From positions 3,056,501-3,120,500 of the forward strand of contig WAEK01000002.1 in assembly GCA_011634665.1 (NCBI GenBank): DNA of 64,000 nt. The letters run 5' to 3'. The DNA comes from Mortierella sp. BCC40632 (Eukaryota > Mortierellomycota > Mortierellomycetes > Mortierellales > Mortierellaceae). Below are positions 23,266 to 35,326 of this stretch, piece by piece (the first letter of the stretch is position 1; the number at the start of each line of letters is the position of its first letter). The notes beneath the pieces are model-generated. The model ran no database searches and had not been told where the DNA came from. It worked only from the letters and a program-made list of their open reading frames with translations. Position numbers and translations under genes: made by a program.

Positions 23266-24461
23266 CAAGATAATTATCCTTCAGTTCTGTTCAATCTCTC
23301 TCGTTCTTACTCTCACACCATTCTATTGTAATTTTTGCATAGGCAGAGAGGAAGTGAAAAAAAAAAAAAAAAAAAAAAAGAGGAGTTTGGTAGTAACCGG
23401 CTTGACACTGATGAGAGATGTAAATATCATGGCAATGCACAGTCAAAGAGGTCATCCAAGTGTTGGTATTACTACAGATTTTGTTTCTTTGTTCATTTTC
23501 AGTAACCTCCTTTGATTTCAAAAGCACACACACACACACAAAAAAAAAGACGATCTTAGCTCCTTTCATCTTGTCAATCGTGCAGCATCTCATCTGCCAC
23601 ATGTATCATTTGGCCTCCTCCCTTCCCCTTTCCCTCCAATATGACTTGTTGTGCGAGGGAGGAGTAAGACAATAGGAGAAATGGTTATGTTCGGATATTG
23701 TGCTGCTATCCGATCATATGTATATTTCCTCCTGCTCTTCTGGGAGCACTATTATTATTATTTTTATTATTATTATTCCATCGTTTTTTTTTGTACACTA
23801 GCCAAGTTACTTGAGCAATAAAGAAAGCAAAATGATTGAGGTCAAATATCCATAGAAGCAGTGAGCAAGTTGAGAACCTTCTTTCGTAGAATATAGATTC
23901 GATCCTTAGGCCAAATGATCCAGAGATTGGGCTTTACTTCCAAGTTGTTCTTTTTCACCCGCTAGATAAGTCTTACTGCAGTATCTGTTTTGAGAAAGTA
24001 TCTTTGGGAGGGGGGAGGAAAAGGGGGAGGGGGTCAACGTTTCTCCAATTTTGCTCTAGAACGTCTCTTTTTTCTCTTCACTTTTTTGTGCTTTTTCAGG
24101 AAATGTCAATAGAAATGCTTGGCAGGGACCTTCTGTCTCTTCTTAACAAAGGTGTAGTTCAACAAAGAAATTCATAATTTTTTTTTTTTTATTTCCGTGG
24201 CCGAAGAAATATCTTCAGAAACACTCGCAGAAGCGCCGTTTTCCTCCTATCACAATACACATAGAAAAAAGTAAATCCGAGTACAAGACAATCATGGATT
24301 GCATAAAGGAACAAAGGAACAAGGTAGATATACTCATCCAAATTGGTGTCATGTTGGACTATTTCCCCTATTGCAATGAGGTTGAGGTGATTCCCTGTAT
24401 TGCTCGAAGCTTATTCCTGAACGGTGTTTTTGTTCGAAGAGCGTGAGGATGAGCAAGATCA

Positions 24462-24737
24462 TCATGAGAAAAAAAAAAGCCTAACCCCTGATACAATGTA
24501 AACGAGTTGACCAGGAATTGGCTTGTACTCTTTGCTTGCTTTGATATTATCGAGATATAGGTGACGACCCGAAAGGCTTGTAAACTCCGGGCAGGGATGT
24601 GGTCTGGAAGGTCCTGAAGAAACCGATGAAAGGTCATATGCGGGGAGGATAACAAAAAGAATCGACGACCGTTCTGACTGTGTAGGTGCAGAGAGAGAGA
24701 CCAAAGGTAATATTCTTGTAGTGAGCTGGAATGGCAA
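24462..24737 (-). CDS. Possible exon or gene relic, unrecognised
   Basis: An open minus-strand frame begins after a plausible acceptor (CCATTCCAG) and reaches a plausible donor (GGG followed by GTTAGG near 24487). It includes GRHLYLDNIKASKEYKPIPG and is not low-complexity. Flanking exons were not found, so it may be a relic. Confidence 0.2.
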   Translation of the reverse strand: MPFQLTTRILPLVSLSAPTQSERSSILFVILPAYDLSSVSSGPSRPHPCPEFTSLSGRHLYLDNIKASKEYKPIPGQLVYIVSGVRLFFFS

Positions 24738-25940
24738 AGATAGGTGAGCTTGTTAGAAAAATCTTTTGTCAGTGCTGCAGAAAACATGGCTAAAGGTCAC
24801 CCAACATCGCGATGCATCTGTCAAAGACTAGCGAGGTACCCATCCAGTGGTTCTCTGCACCAAAAACCACCGAATGCATTCAGGGATAGAGCTCACTCGT
24901 GTACTGCGACTTGCACATGATAAATACCCTGAGGCATCCTCCATAATTACTGTTTAAAAAAAAAAAAAGAGGAAGGAAAGGTTCATTTTTTCAAGCACAG
25001 TGCACTGTTCATCAATTGAGTTCGTCAAGGAAAGAAAACAGCCTAGACTACTCCTGGCACCGGTACTGGAGCTAAATTAGTGGATAATGTACTCTTCATT
25101 CTCCCCCATGCCTCGAGACATACGCCGCGGTGGCTGTTGTGGTTGCAAGCACTCATTAACTCCTAGAGAACGGAGACAGCCTACTTTCAACATCAGCTAC
25201 TTTACACTAGATCTATCAAGTTCACAGCATAAAACATTGATCCTTGCTGAGGTGTCCGTTCGGAAGACGGGATTATGGTAAGAAATCCTTCAGCTTTAGC
25301 TTACTTGCATTATTTTTTTTTCCCCTTTTCTTTAAAGGTCGAAATGCAGGTTCTTCCCGAGGCCGGTTCCTGCGATAGATCCCGAAAGGATCTCACTGCC
25401 GCATTGAGATTGTCCCGACAACACGAATAGACAGCAGTGGGCAAACATCACGATCGGCTCAGAGCCTGCAAGGCATTCCTGATCAAGTTAACTTGAGGCG
25501 TGATCCTTGAGTCACTTGACTGAAAGTCACTCGTTCCCTTACACAACATCGAGTGGCCGATCCAAGTTCGCCTAGAACTATGTCCTTAAATTATTTAGAC
25601 GCGGCTCCTGTACCACGTACAAAGAAAGATCTACTTGCTGGTGAACGATTGAGTTTCCATGAATGAGAGGCATCGGGAAAGGGAGGAGCGAGTACGGAGC
25701 AGGTGCCTGGTGCACGAAGGTCGGGAAGAAACGGTGATTGGAGGGAGATGTGGACCCTCTCTCTCTCTCTCCGCTCGGAGAGGGTAAGAAGACATCGAGA
25801 GAAGGGGACGAAAGGGCTCTTTGAGCCTCTGTCTCGGAGACGGAGGTTTCTTTTGGCCGGTGGCCAGCCTCTGTCAGACGTGTAGCTTCCCGTGAGCAAT
25901 CCTGGTTGTCCTGGGCACACGATCATAGCTGAAAAAAAAA

Positions 25941-25976
25941 TAAAAAATAAAAAATAAAAAATAAAAAATAAAAAAA
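25941..25976. repeat. TAAAAAA heptamer microsatellite
   Basis: About five tandem copies of the 7-mer TAAAAAA, ending in a pure A run. Confidence 0.85.
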
Positions 25977-26622
25977 AAAGGGACGATCGATAGGACAGGA
26001 CGACAGGTTGGTCAGGAACGGGAGCAACCTATTCGTAGGAAAGAATAGACAAGAGAAGAAAGAGCTGGCTCCGTAATCGCCTCTTCCCTCCTCATCCTCC
26101 TCCTCCTCTCCTGATGAGCAAAAGAGCAAGTGGCAATAGGCACGGAGGCACTGTGCTGAAAAAAAAAGGCGAGGCTCGCAGACTGACAGGCTCTCATCTT
26201 CGACTTTGTTGATTGGCGGTGCTAGAGGAGAATGAGGAGAATGCGAGGAGGAGGAGGAGGATGCTTGGTGAGATGGGGCAAGACGAATTGCAATAAACCT
26301 CGATTGTTTAGAATCTATTTGCTACGCCCTGTCTGTCCCGTCGACACACAAGCTGCACAGCATCCTCGATTTCAGCTAAATACACCACTGGACAGGCAGG
26401 CGGGCTGGAAAGAAACGCTTTTTCACCTCTTCCCTTTGAGCAAGCCCCAGGGTTGGTGGTGGAAGTGCAGAGAGAAGCAGAGAGAAATTGCAACACACCA
26501 TCCCGTCCCGCAACAACGGGCTTCGCCACTTGCCAGACTCTCCACCCACACCTGCACTCTCACTCACTCACTCTCTCCCCTGCAAGCCAGCCATCCAGCG
26601 TGTGTTCTACCAGCCAGTGGAG

Positions 26623-26662
<40 letters not shown>

Positions 26663-26697
26663 AGATTTTTTTTTTGGTCTCTTTCTCTCTGCTTTGA

Positions 26698-26731
<34 letters not shown>

Positions 26732-26745
26732 CCTCTTTCTCTTTC

Positions 26746-26800
<55 letters not shown>

Positions 26801-26995
26801 CTTTTCTTCTCCTTCTCTTTTCTCTTTCTCTCACTCTCTTTCATTCTCTCTTTCTCTCCTCTCTTTTCTTTCACTCCCTCTCTCCCCCATACTTGCGCTC
26901 TCCCATCCCCGCTCCTGCTCCTGCTCTCCATCCCCCGCATCAACCAACCAAAAAGACTATCTCACCTTGCTGCATCGACCTTCCCATCTCTTACC

Positions 26996-29901
26996 ATGAG
27001 TACCCCAAGCGTTGCTGCCACATCTGCATCCAACCAGCAGGGGGTTGCTTCCCATCTCGATGCCCATGGTCACGCGTCTAGCCATCCCAACGATACCACT
27101 GCCGCTCCCGCCTCTGCATCCACACCCACCCCTGCAACTCCTGTGCCTCATATTCGCATCGTGCCTCATCTCGATGCTCCACGTTCACTCAATTTCGAGG
27201 TGGTCGACAAGGATGTACCTGAAGGGTTTGTCCTCAAGATTGGTCGGTTCACGGACAAGCAGGTCCTGCCGAATCGCATCACCTTCAAGTCCAAGGTTGT
27301 CTCCCGTGGACATGCCGAGATTTATACGGAGCAGGGCAAGGTAAAAAAAAAAAAAAGTGTGTGTGTGTGAGAGAAGAAAAAAAAAAAAAAAAAAAAAGGA
27401 GGCGACCGAAGAGTCAAGCTATAAAAACAACAGCAACAACAACAACAACAAAAACAACAAAAACAAACGCCTTGCTCGTGGTGGTGTTGTCATCAAAGCC
27501 TTCTCTTCTCTTCCTCTCAGGACATGGATGCAAATGGAGATAAGGACTTAGCGCTCCCGGATCCTTGTGAAAGAGTAGAGGGAGACCCTCACCCCGTTGC
27601 TCTAGTGACACTAGCTCGTCGCAACGCACGGTTGCAAGAGCTGCCACAAACAACCGCAGTGACTCCTGGCACAAAGCATTGGACAAGAATGGCTCAGCAA
27701 TCGTCCAACCCCGTACTCTCTCCCCATCCACCCCAGCAGGGTAGAGGAGAGAGAGAAAGAGAGAGAGGGTGCATTAAGACCGGGTAGGCCAAGGAAGTAG
27801 CGTGGGCCCAAGCGGCGGTTTCCGAGAACCCATCGCTATTGCCCTTTAACATCCTCGTATTTTCGAGGTGGCGAGGCAATCTGGCACACTTTGTTGGGCA
27901 CTTTTCTTCTTCTTCTTTATCCTCATCAGCTCTGCTGTTTAGGAGATAGAGTGAGAGGCGGCCAACGAGACGTCTGCTCCATTGCTGACCTGACACTGTC
28001 GCTGTGAGCACTCGGTGCGATTGTGTCATCATATTGAAGACAAAGAGCCAGAGAGAGAGAAGAGAGAGAAAGAGGAAGAGAAAGAGAGAAAGAAAGAGCA
28101 CAGAGCTGTCGGAGAACATTAAGCATGATATGAGAAATGCGACGTGCGATTGTGGTGCTTAGAAAAGCAACCCAAAAAGAAAAAAGGCTGCGCAAGGGCC
28201 ATCGGAAAATCAGATCTTGACAACTTCTTTCCGGTTGACAAACGAATAGTTCTACATTCGCGATACCAAGTCGTCCTCGGGAACATTCCTCAACCACGCT
28301 CGACTCTCAGCTCCAGGCGTGGAATCGAAACCAACCCTGCTCAAGGACGGCGATGTCATCCAGTTAGGCGTGGACTACCAAGGAGGCACACAAGGTACAG
28401 AATACATTATGGCATGGGTGTTGCGTCCCGAAACAGTGCTCTTTTTCCACAAGAACAGCATAAAAAGTATCGGGAGAGAAAGAGAGAGAGGGAGGAAAGA
28501 GCGCTTGGACCATTCACTTTGCATACTCGACATGGAAAAAGGTGCGGCTAGGGAGAAGGAGAGGGGAGGGGGAAAGAGACACTGCCGGCTTGCGCAACGT
28601 TGGACAACCAAGACACAGAGAACAGACATAGCTCGCTTGGAGTCTCGGGCCCAACTGATAGGATTCGTGGAAAATGCTCGTCTGCACACTTTGGGTGCTC
28701 CTTGCATGGAAGGGGCTCAGGCAGGAGCATGGAGATGAACGCATGAGGAAAATCAGGGAATGTTTCCACCCAAGATATGAACAGAACCAGAAAGAGAAAA
28801 GTATGTACTAACTCCTGCATTCTGAACATTTCCATGGCTCTTTAGAGATTTATAGGTGTGTCAAGATGCGACTAGAATTGAACCGTTCATGGCAACAGCA
28901 AGCCAACCCCTTCAGGTACTAAGGCCAAATATCTCTGTGTCTCGATATGCACGACCATTGTAACGGGTCATGCACACCATGCAAACCACATAGTGTTACC
29001 CATGTATTGACGCAAATCCTATATACTTGTATTGATGTACTCACCTATTTTTTTTTTATTATGCACCCATTCAGGATGAACACCTTGAAGGCGATTAGGT
29101 CGTTAACATCAGAAGGCGCTTCAAGCGCAACGGATTGCTGTATCTGTCTTTTCCGGATCGCTTCATTCCAGGCACTTTTTGTCGCACCCTGTTCCCATGT
29201 GTACCACTTCAAGTGCATTCGCCCACTTTTGATGGCCAACCATCCTGGATTCCTTTGCCCACTCTGCAGAACGTTTGCGAATCTGGAGGATAGTGTTGAG
29301 ATTGATGATCCCATGGATGAAGATATTCCTGCGGAAGGTATGCAAATCCATCACTGATCGAAGACACCGAGCCGAGGCGGAATCCTTTATTATTACTATT
29401 ATTATTATTATTACTATTTTTTTTCTTCCATCACGAAAGATCGCAGCTGCAACCCCTGGCTGGTACTATGCGCCGTATTTTGAACGCATTTTTTCTTTCT
29501 TTCTCCTGTTCCTATCCCATCCCCATCCCCATCCCTCCCCTCTCTATTATTATTATTTTTTTTCTTTCGGTCTCTTTTTCGGTGGTTTGTCTAACAGGTC
29601 ATCCGCTATCGACGATGACAACCAATTTGTAGTGCAAGCGGACACGTCCAGTCCTGCAGCCGCTACAGCCTCTGCAGCACCTCTTACAATCCCTGGGACC
29701 TCTACCAATGCTAGCACTTCTGCATCTAGAGGGAGCGATACCAGGGATTCAGATGTACCAATGGAACAAGCGGCAGTCGCTCGTACCCCAGCGGCTCCAG
29801 TGGCGGAGATCATTGCAGAGGAAGCTTACGCAGCTACGCCCCCGTCCGAGGAAGCACACACATTTCAACCACCGATCCAAGGCAATTATCCCGCCAATTA
29901 G
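26996..29901 (+). CDS. Dma1/Dma2-like FHA-RING E3 ubiquitin ligase
   Basis: Exons 26996-27340, 28250-28394, 28846-28915, 29075-29337, 29447-29462 and 29598-29901 join in phase to 380 residues. A Ser/Ala/Pro-rich head leads to the FHA domain (about 55-170): GR at 83-84, SRGH at 103-106, then SSSGTFLNH, the phosphothreonine-binding loops. The RING is C209-x-x-C211 region, C226, H228, H231, C234, C248, C251. FHA plus RING is the architecture of yeast Dma1/Dma2 (human CHFR/RNF8 relatives), which act in the spindle-position and mitotic checkpoints and septin control. The C-terminal 90 residues are Ala/Ser/Thr-rich and acidic. The second intron is 909 nt. The 16-nt exon 5 is inferred because direct joining of exon 4 to 29598 gives an early stop. 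Confidence 0.88.
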
Positions 29902-30321
29902 TTTGTGAATGGACAAGAATTTGCTGCAGTATCGGATTGGAAATCAAAAAGGAAAAAAAAAGAAAAAAAAAAATGGGAGCGACACTAGAGGACAGACCTT
30001 ATTCCTCTATTTTATCCAAAGCGACCAACCAAATGTATAGTAGTGTATTTTACTTTTTTTTCTTCTTCTTCTTCTTCCTCTTCTTGCTCTTTCTCTCTCC
30101 CTCGTTTCTCTCACACATCTTGGATATCAGCAGTTGCTCTTTTGCCCTGTCCCCTTCCCTGTTACACTCTTGCGCTCATTCTTTCATACTCTTTGTGCTT
30201 TCATTTGCTCATTGGAAGGGGAAAAGATTGACGCTCTGGTGGGGCAATGACATCAAGAAAAAGAATAGCCATTTGATGATAAGAAGAATTAAAAAAAGTT
30301 GGGTTTTCTGTTTCTTCTCTT
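29902..30321. other. Convergent intergenic spacer
   Basis: The FHA-RING gene and the CENP-K-like gene converge here. It holds only T-rich and A-rich sequence. No gene. Confidence 0.5.
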
Positions 30322-32186
30322 TTATGAGTGAAAATCTATAAGACGGAGTCGCTGAGAATCGTGTGGATGACGAACCGCAATACCAGCATTGACCAGCTGT
30401 TCGATATGAGGTGGATGGTAGGTACCGGGCACAAGCGTCATATAAGGATTAGCAGGCCGACTTACAGACAGGTTCATAATATCTTCGAGGACATGCTTTA
30501 AATCCAGCAGTTCTGGATGTCCGGGCTAAAAAGAGAGAAAGAGAATGGGTTCATCAATAAAGAAAATTTTCAAAGCGAATGAGAAAGGGCAGATCCATAT
30601 CGTAGGTAAGGAAAGAGAGAAAGAAAGTAAAAGAAAGAGTGCGAGCGAGGGAGGATGTAGCATCAACAAGTTTACCTCTGGCTGAGCAGGGGGGTAGTGT
30701 TTGGCCAAAAACCGTTGTAGTTCTTTCATTAATGTTCTGACTAGAGCCTTGATTTCGGCAGCCTTTTGCTTTTCTTGTCTAAAGAAAAAAAAAATCGGAC
30801 AGATCAATCGATGAGCAATTTGCATATGATAATGATATTTTAGAGCATTTTCAAGATAGCTAGCAAGAAATAAAGAGGGAATGAAGGAGAAAGGGAGAGG
30901 AAGGGGGTGTGTATGCAAAAAAACCATGTCCATTCATCCATTACCTATCCTCAGGTCTTACTCCTGCTTCGATCATCGTCAAAAGATCCTTGTGCCTCGC
31001 CTGCAAGGCTCTCTGGATCTCATGGACCTCTTTGAGTAGCTGCTTTTCCTTTACGAGTTCTTTTTGCACACCTTCCAGTTCTGATTTGAGTCTTGGGATC
31101 ATAATGTTGTAATCTTGAATCGTATTTTTGACTGTTTGTTGAACGCGAACTTTGGTGAGCTCTGGAGGTACCACCGGGAATCCTTTTTGATCTGAGAGTA
31201 TCGGTTGTCAAACAGAGGGAGGGGGGGTAGAAGTGAGAAATATGCATTGGGGTTGTTAACAGAGGATTTAAGGTGAACACCTTGACCGGCGGAAATTCAA
31301 TCAACCCCCTCTGTGGATCTACAAAAAAAGAAGCTCCATTTCTTAGGCTCTTACCATTATTTATCCTCTGGATTTCAGACTTTAGTCGAGCTTCCTCTAG
31401 CCGTAGAATAGCCAATTGCTGGATAAATGTATAAAAAGCACGGGATACAAGGTTAATGATTACGAGTTCATCAGTTGCCTTTAGAAGGAGAGCGAAAGGG
31501 AGGACGCCATGTCTCTTTCTATTCTTCCTCTTTTGATGGAATTCACATACCTGATCCTTTACAGAAGATGGGGCTATTGGTGTAGCAAGCGACTGCTTTC
31601 TTGCAAGAGCTGACTTCAGCTAGAATGTAAAATCCAATCCACGTAAATAAACAACAACAACAAAAAAGCGGTAGACACCTGCAGGGTCTAAAAAGAAATG
31701 CAAAAGCCAGGGTCCAGTGACCGGGTTTACCTCATTTAGGCGATCTAATTTCGAGAAGCATCTTAACCGCAGCACTTCGCCCGTAGCACGTAGCGCTTCT
31801 TCGCGGGTGACGTGCCTATGACGGGGATGCTCCTGAGATCCAGCTGAGGCTGAGGACGGAGTTGCAGGTGCTCGTGAGGGGATGGGAGTCTCAACTGAGC
31901 GTGTCGGTGTCCGGGTCGGTGTCCGGGCCAGTGACTGGGCAGGAAATGGTGACTGCGCTGATCCCTGAGTCCTTGTTGGAGTCTCTGGGATAACAGAGAC
32001 TGAACGACGGACGGGAGTGGCAGGCAAGGAGTGGTTATTCAATTCGTGCGGAAAGATGGAGAGGGCAAAGGAATCATGTCGAGATGGACTCTCGAGGATG
32101 GAAGGGGTTGATTGCACAGAGGCTAGAATGTCCTGGAGCGATCCCTCGATTTCATCCGCGCCTGATGTGGTCGAGTCCATGTCCAT
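30322..32186 (-). CDS. CENP-K-like inner kinetochore protein
   Basis: Six minus-strand exons (32186-31731, 31619-31551, 31418-31355, 31191-30945, 30778-30676, 30525-30322) join in phase to 380 residues. The N-terminal 120 residues are Ser/Thr/Pro-rich with many Thr-Pro sites (RTPTRTPTRSVETP), likely CDK targets. A long coiled coil runs from about 140 to 290 (AILRLEEARLKSEIQRIN; LKSELEGVQKELVKEKQLL). The C-terminus, ANPYMTLVPGTYHPPHIEQL followed by VNAGIAVRHPHDSQRLRLIDFH, matches the conserved end of the CENP-K family as I know it. CENP-K pairs with CENP-H in the CCAN, linking centromeric chromatin to microtubule-binding complexes. The gene faces a RING gene across 218 bp. Human CENP-K is shorter; the extra length is the N-terminal tail. 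Confidence 0.75.
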
Positions 32187-32404
32187 GTCTGCGTGCCTGG
32201 GATTACGTTTTTTTGAGCAGAGGCAACACGAATTTGGACCGTAGTAACCTTCAGTCGTTTTTTTTTTTTTTTTTCTTCTCCAAAGAGCACAGTCACAGTT
32301 GATGGAGAGAGCTGAAGAAGTCTGCTAGTCTTGACCGAATCACCTCCTCACTTCGGACTTACTCTCCCCTTGATCGCTACCCCCAAAGACTTGCATCACC
32401 GCCA
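32187..32404. promoter_or_regulatory. Bidirectional promoter, CENP-K-like and SIM-RING genes
   Basis: Only 218 bp separate the two start codons, so both promoters must share this interval. It has a T run at 32259-32275. No conserved element can be named from sequence alone. Confidence 0.6.
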
Positions 32405-34293
32405 ATGGATGCTCCAACAAGAAGAGATAATCGACCATCAAGGAGAGCTGTAAGGATTTGCTTGATGAATGCCAACTTTGTCACTGCAGAGACAGTCTTT
32501 CTAGCCCAGTCTCTCTGTTTCCATGGCAAAGGTCTCTCTCATGGTGGCGCCAAGACTATCGAGGAATGGGTTGCTGGGTAGCCTTGCAATGCACCGACAC
32601 TGACTCATCTGTCCTCCTTCCTTCCTTGCTCTCGCTTCACCTACTCTAGCCTCAAGACGCATCAGAGAATTCTACGGCGGATGTTATAGACTTGACAGCT
32701 CCTGAGCCACCACGGATAATCCATCCTAGGACACTCCCTAGTCAGTCTGTAGAAATCGTTGAAATCGATAGCGACGACGATAGTGATAGCGACGAAGTCC
32801 AGTTTATCCGAGAATCCGTCGCCCCTCAGCCTGGAGGCAGTAGAGCAAGTGGAAGCAGCAGGAACAATGGAGAAGGCAGCGGTAGCCGAGCCGGGGATGG
32901 ACCTGGCAGCTCGGCTTTGTATGATAACCCACATCACCCAGGAGTTCAGAGGTTCGACTGGCTGCGCCAGTACTTTTTGGACGAGAACACCAGACGGTCA
33001 CCAGAGCGCAGCACGGCAAACAACACTCGGGCATCATCCTCGTCAACAGCCCATTCAGATTACACTCGGCAAGAGTCAGACTTGTGGCGGGTTTGGGCTA
33101 GGAATACCGGTACTACGCAACATCGGCGGCGGCACAACCTCAGCAACCCTTTCCTAAACGACTATGAACCTATTAATATACCCAGAGTGTCATCAACGCC
33201 CTTCACGCCCACCTCTGCTTCTGGCTCCCGCATGACACCGGCAGCGCCAGGACTTGTGCAAAGGCCGACTTCAAGATTACAAGCGCAACGTGATCGTGCT
33301 CTACATTCTGCGCAAAGACCTTCTTCAAGAGTTCATACGCATCACCACCACCACCACCACTTTCCCTCTTCAGGCTCCCCCAATATGACCTCGTACTTGA
33401 GGCGAGCAATGACACTAAGTGCTATTCAACCATCTCTACTTGGAGCCGAGAATACTCCTGGTCAAGTCACACCAAACGAAGGCAGCCGAGCCTTTGGGAG
33501 GCGAGTATGGGAAAGTCTACGGCTGGACGGCATCGAATACCGTGTCCCCTCACCGCCCTTTTTTGAGCCGCAACTCTTTGACGACATTGATATGCTTTTT
33601 AATACTCCCGAAGGCTATGGCCGCTCACCAACCCCACTTCCGAGGTTCCCGCCATCTTCGTCATATTTTGATTTATTCCTTCAAGCAGAAAGGTCAGAAG
33701 AGAACCGGGGACAGGACGAGGAAACGCATGGTTTCAGTTTGGATGACATTGAGATCAAGCCGATCGTTTCACGGCCAGGACACACAAAGACAATCGCTGA
33801 GGATATATATCCAATATGTCCTATATGTCGAAAGGAGTTGGGACATCAGGGCAAGGAGGCCACTAAGCTATGGGTAATCATTGGCTGTGGGCATGTTATC
33901 TGTGGCGATTGTGTGGAGGAACCGTTTACGACAAAGACACTGATCCATAGTACACCCCGATCAACAAGGGCCCGACGGAGTTCGACGACAGCTACGCCAT
34001 CTACTCCACGCAGCGTAAAAGGCAAGGGAAAGGCGACGCTCTCCACTGCATGGGCCGCAGCGGTTGATGGAGAGATCCCAGGACAAGGGCAAATTACTCG
34101 GGCGAAGGACAGGATTGAAGTAGGTTCAGAAATGGAAGTAGGATCAGATGGCGTCATACCAGAGACCCTCGAGACCACACAACCAGAGACTGCAGCCTCT
34201 CCAGCCTACAAATATGTGAAAAAAGCATCAGGGACATGTCCAAGTTGCTATCGAAAGATCCGCAAGGCAAACATGCAACAGCTCTATTTGTGA
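32405..34293 (+). CDS. SIM-containing RING protein, probable SUMO-targeted ubiquitin ligase
   Basis: Exons 32405-32449 and 32650-34293 join in phase 0 to 562 residues. Two SUMO-interacting-motif-like stretches lie near the N-terminus: VIDLT at 27-31 and VEIVEIDSDDDSD from 49, the second flanked by acidic residues as in strong SIMs. A long disordered middle includes a run of seven histidines. The RING is C405-x2-C408, C428, H430, C433-x2-C436, then C545-x2-C548. The last pair is 108 residues away, so the finger is split by a Ser/Thr/Arg-rich insertion. SIMs plus a C-terminal RING are the layout of STUbLs such as Slx8-Rfp and RNF4, which ubiquitinate SUMO-conjugated proteins in the nucleus. Substrate and family identity are inference. 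Confidence 0.75.
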
Positions 34294-35326
34294 ACACCCT
34301 CTCTCCTCAAGGATTTCTTGGACGCTTTGTATGTGCCACAAAAAAGAAAAAAAAAATGGTGGTGGACGGAGGGACAAGCGGAGCCTTCATGAGGGCAATA
34401 GTCCGCCAGCTATATTCATCGCTCACTTTAATTCTTTTTTTTTTTTTTTTTTTTCTACTGTATGTTTGTATTTGTATTTCTGTGTACGCGCATGTGTGAG
34501 TGTGAGAGAGTCGTTGATAAAAGAAAGAAAGAAAAAAAGAAAGAAAGAAAAAGGTGGTTGCAAAATTCCTTCTTCCCAACCACTTATTCATCGATTTAAT
34601 GCTGTTTTTTTTTTTTTTTTTTTTTTGAGAGCCAAATTGCAAAGTACTCTGGATCGAAACCTCCAAAATGCGATGAGGAAAACTTTGACCAGTACGCTAC
34701 ATGTCTTTGATAATGTGGAGAAAAAAGGAGAAAAAAAATGACATCGTTAAATCCAGTGGTCATCGAACTCAGACAGGCGATGCAATGGACTATTCTACTA
34801 TCATCCTGAACAAATCTGCTCCTAATTGGCTTGGATTATGAGATTTTGACAGACGAAGGGATAGAGTGAAGTGCCATCATGTCTATCACGTCAACTCAAA
34901 ATAAGCCTGGACGAGCCATTGGTAAGGGAGAAGGGAGCGATGAATGAAATCGGATTGCCATGGGTCTCTCTGTGAGGTACCACCCTCATCCATCAAAGAG
35001 CAAAACCCATATATTTCATTTGCTCTCATACCATGGAATATGAATGGTCTGTGCACTGGTCTGAGATGTATCAGCAAGAAAATACATCCCGTCTATTGTC
35101 TAGGGATTTCGCCTTGACAGAACCAAGAACAAACCCGCTTCAAGATCTCACGTCCTGACAATGCATGTCTGGAATCCATTGCTTAATGCTTACTAAATTC
35201 CTTCTCGGTACAGGGTTCGCCTTATTTAGCTGTCCCGGAGGGGTAGCTGCGGAAAGATGAGAGTGCAAAAAAAAAAAAAAAGGGAATAGGCGCGCTACTT
35301 TTTTTCTGGTATTCATTCTTTATTCT
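34294..35326. other. Intergenic, convergent side
   Basis: T runs at 34436-34454 and 34604-34626, GAAA-type microsatellite around 34520-34552, an A run at 35266-35281. ORFs here derive from those tracts. No gene. Confidence 0.55.

Larger units (their letters stand above)
23266..26995. other. 3.7-kb gene-poor region
   Basis: Contains a CA run (23525-23540), scattered A/T tracts, a TAAAAAA heptamer repeat at 25941-25976 and a low-confidence exon-like ORF at 24462-24737. The last 300 bp are almost pure C/T with a T run (26629-26661), the probable 5' UTR/promoter of the FHA-RING gene. No confident gene. Confidence 0.5.

Noticed and set aside
26560..26943. 127-codon Glu/Arg-rich minus ORF
   Set aside because: Antisense of the CT-rich 5' region of the FHA-RING gene.
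33344..33362. Histidine run as a metal-binding domain
   Set aside because: It is a simple CAC/CAT codon repeat within a disordered region with no other ligand pattern.
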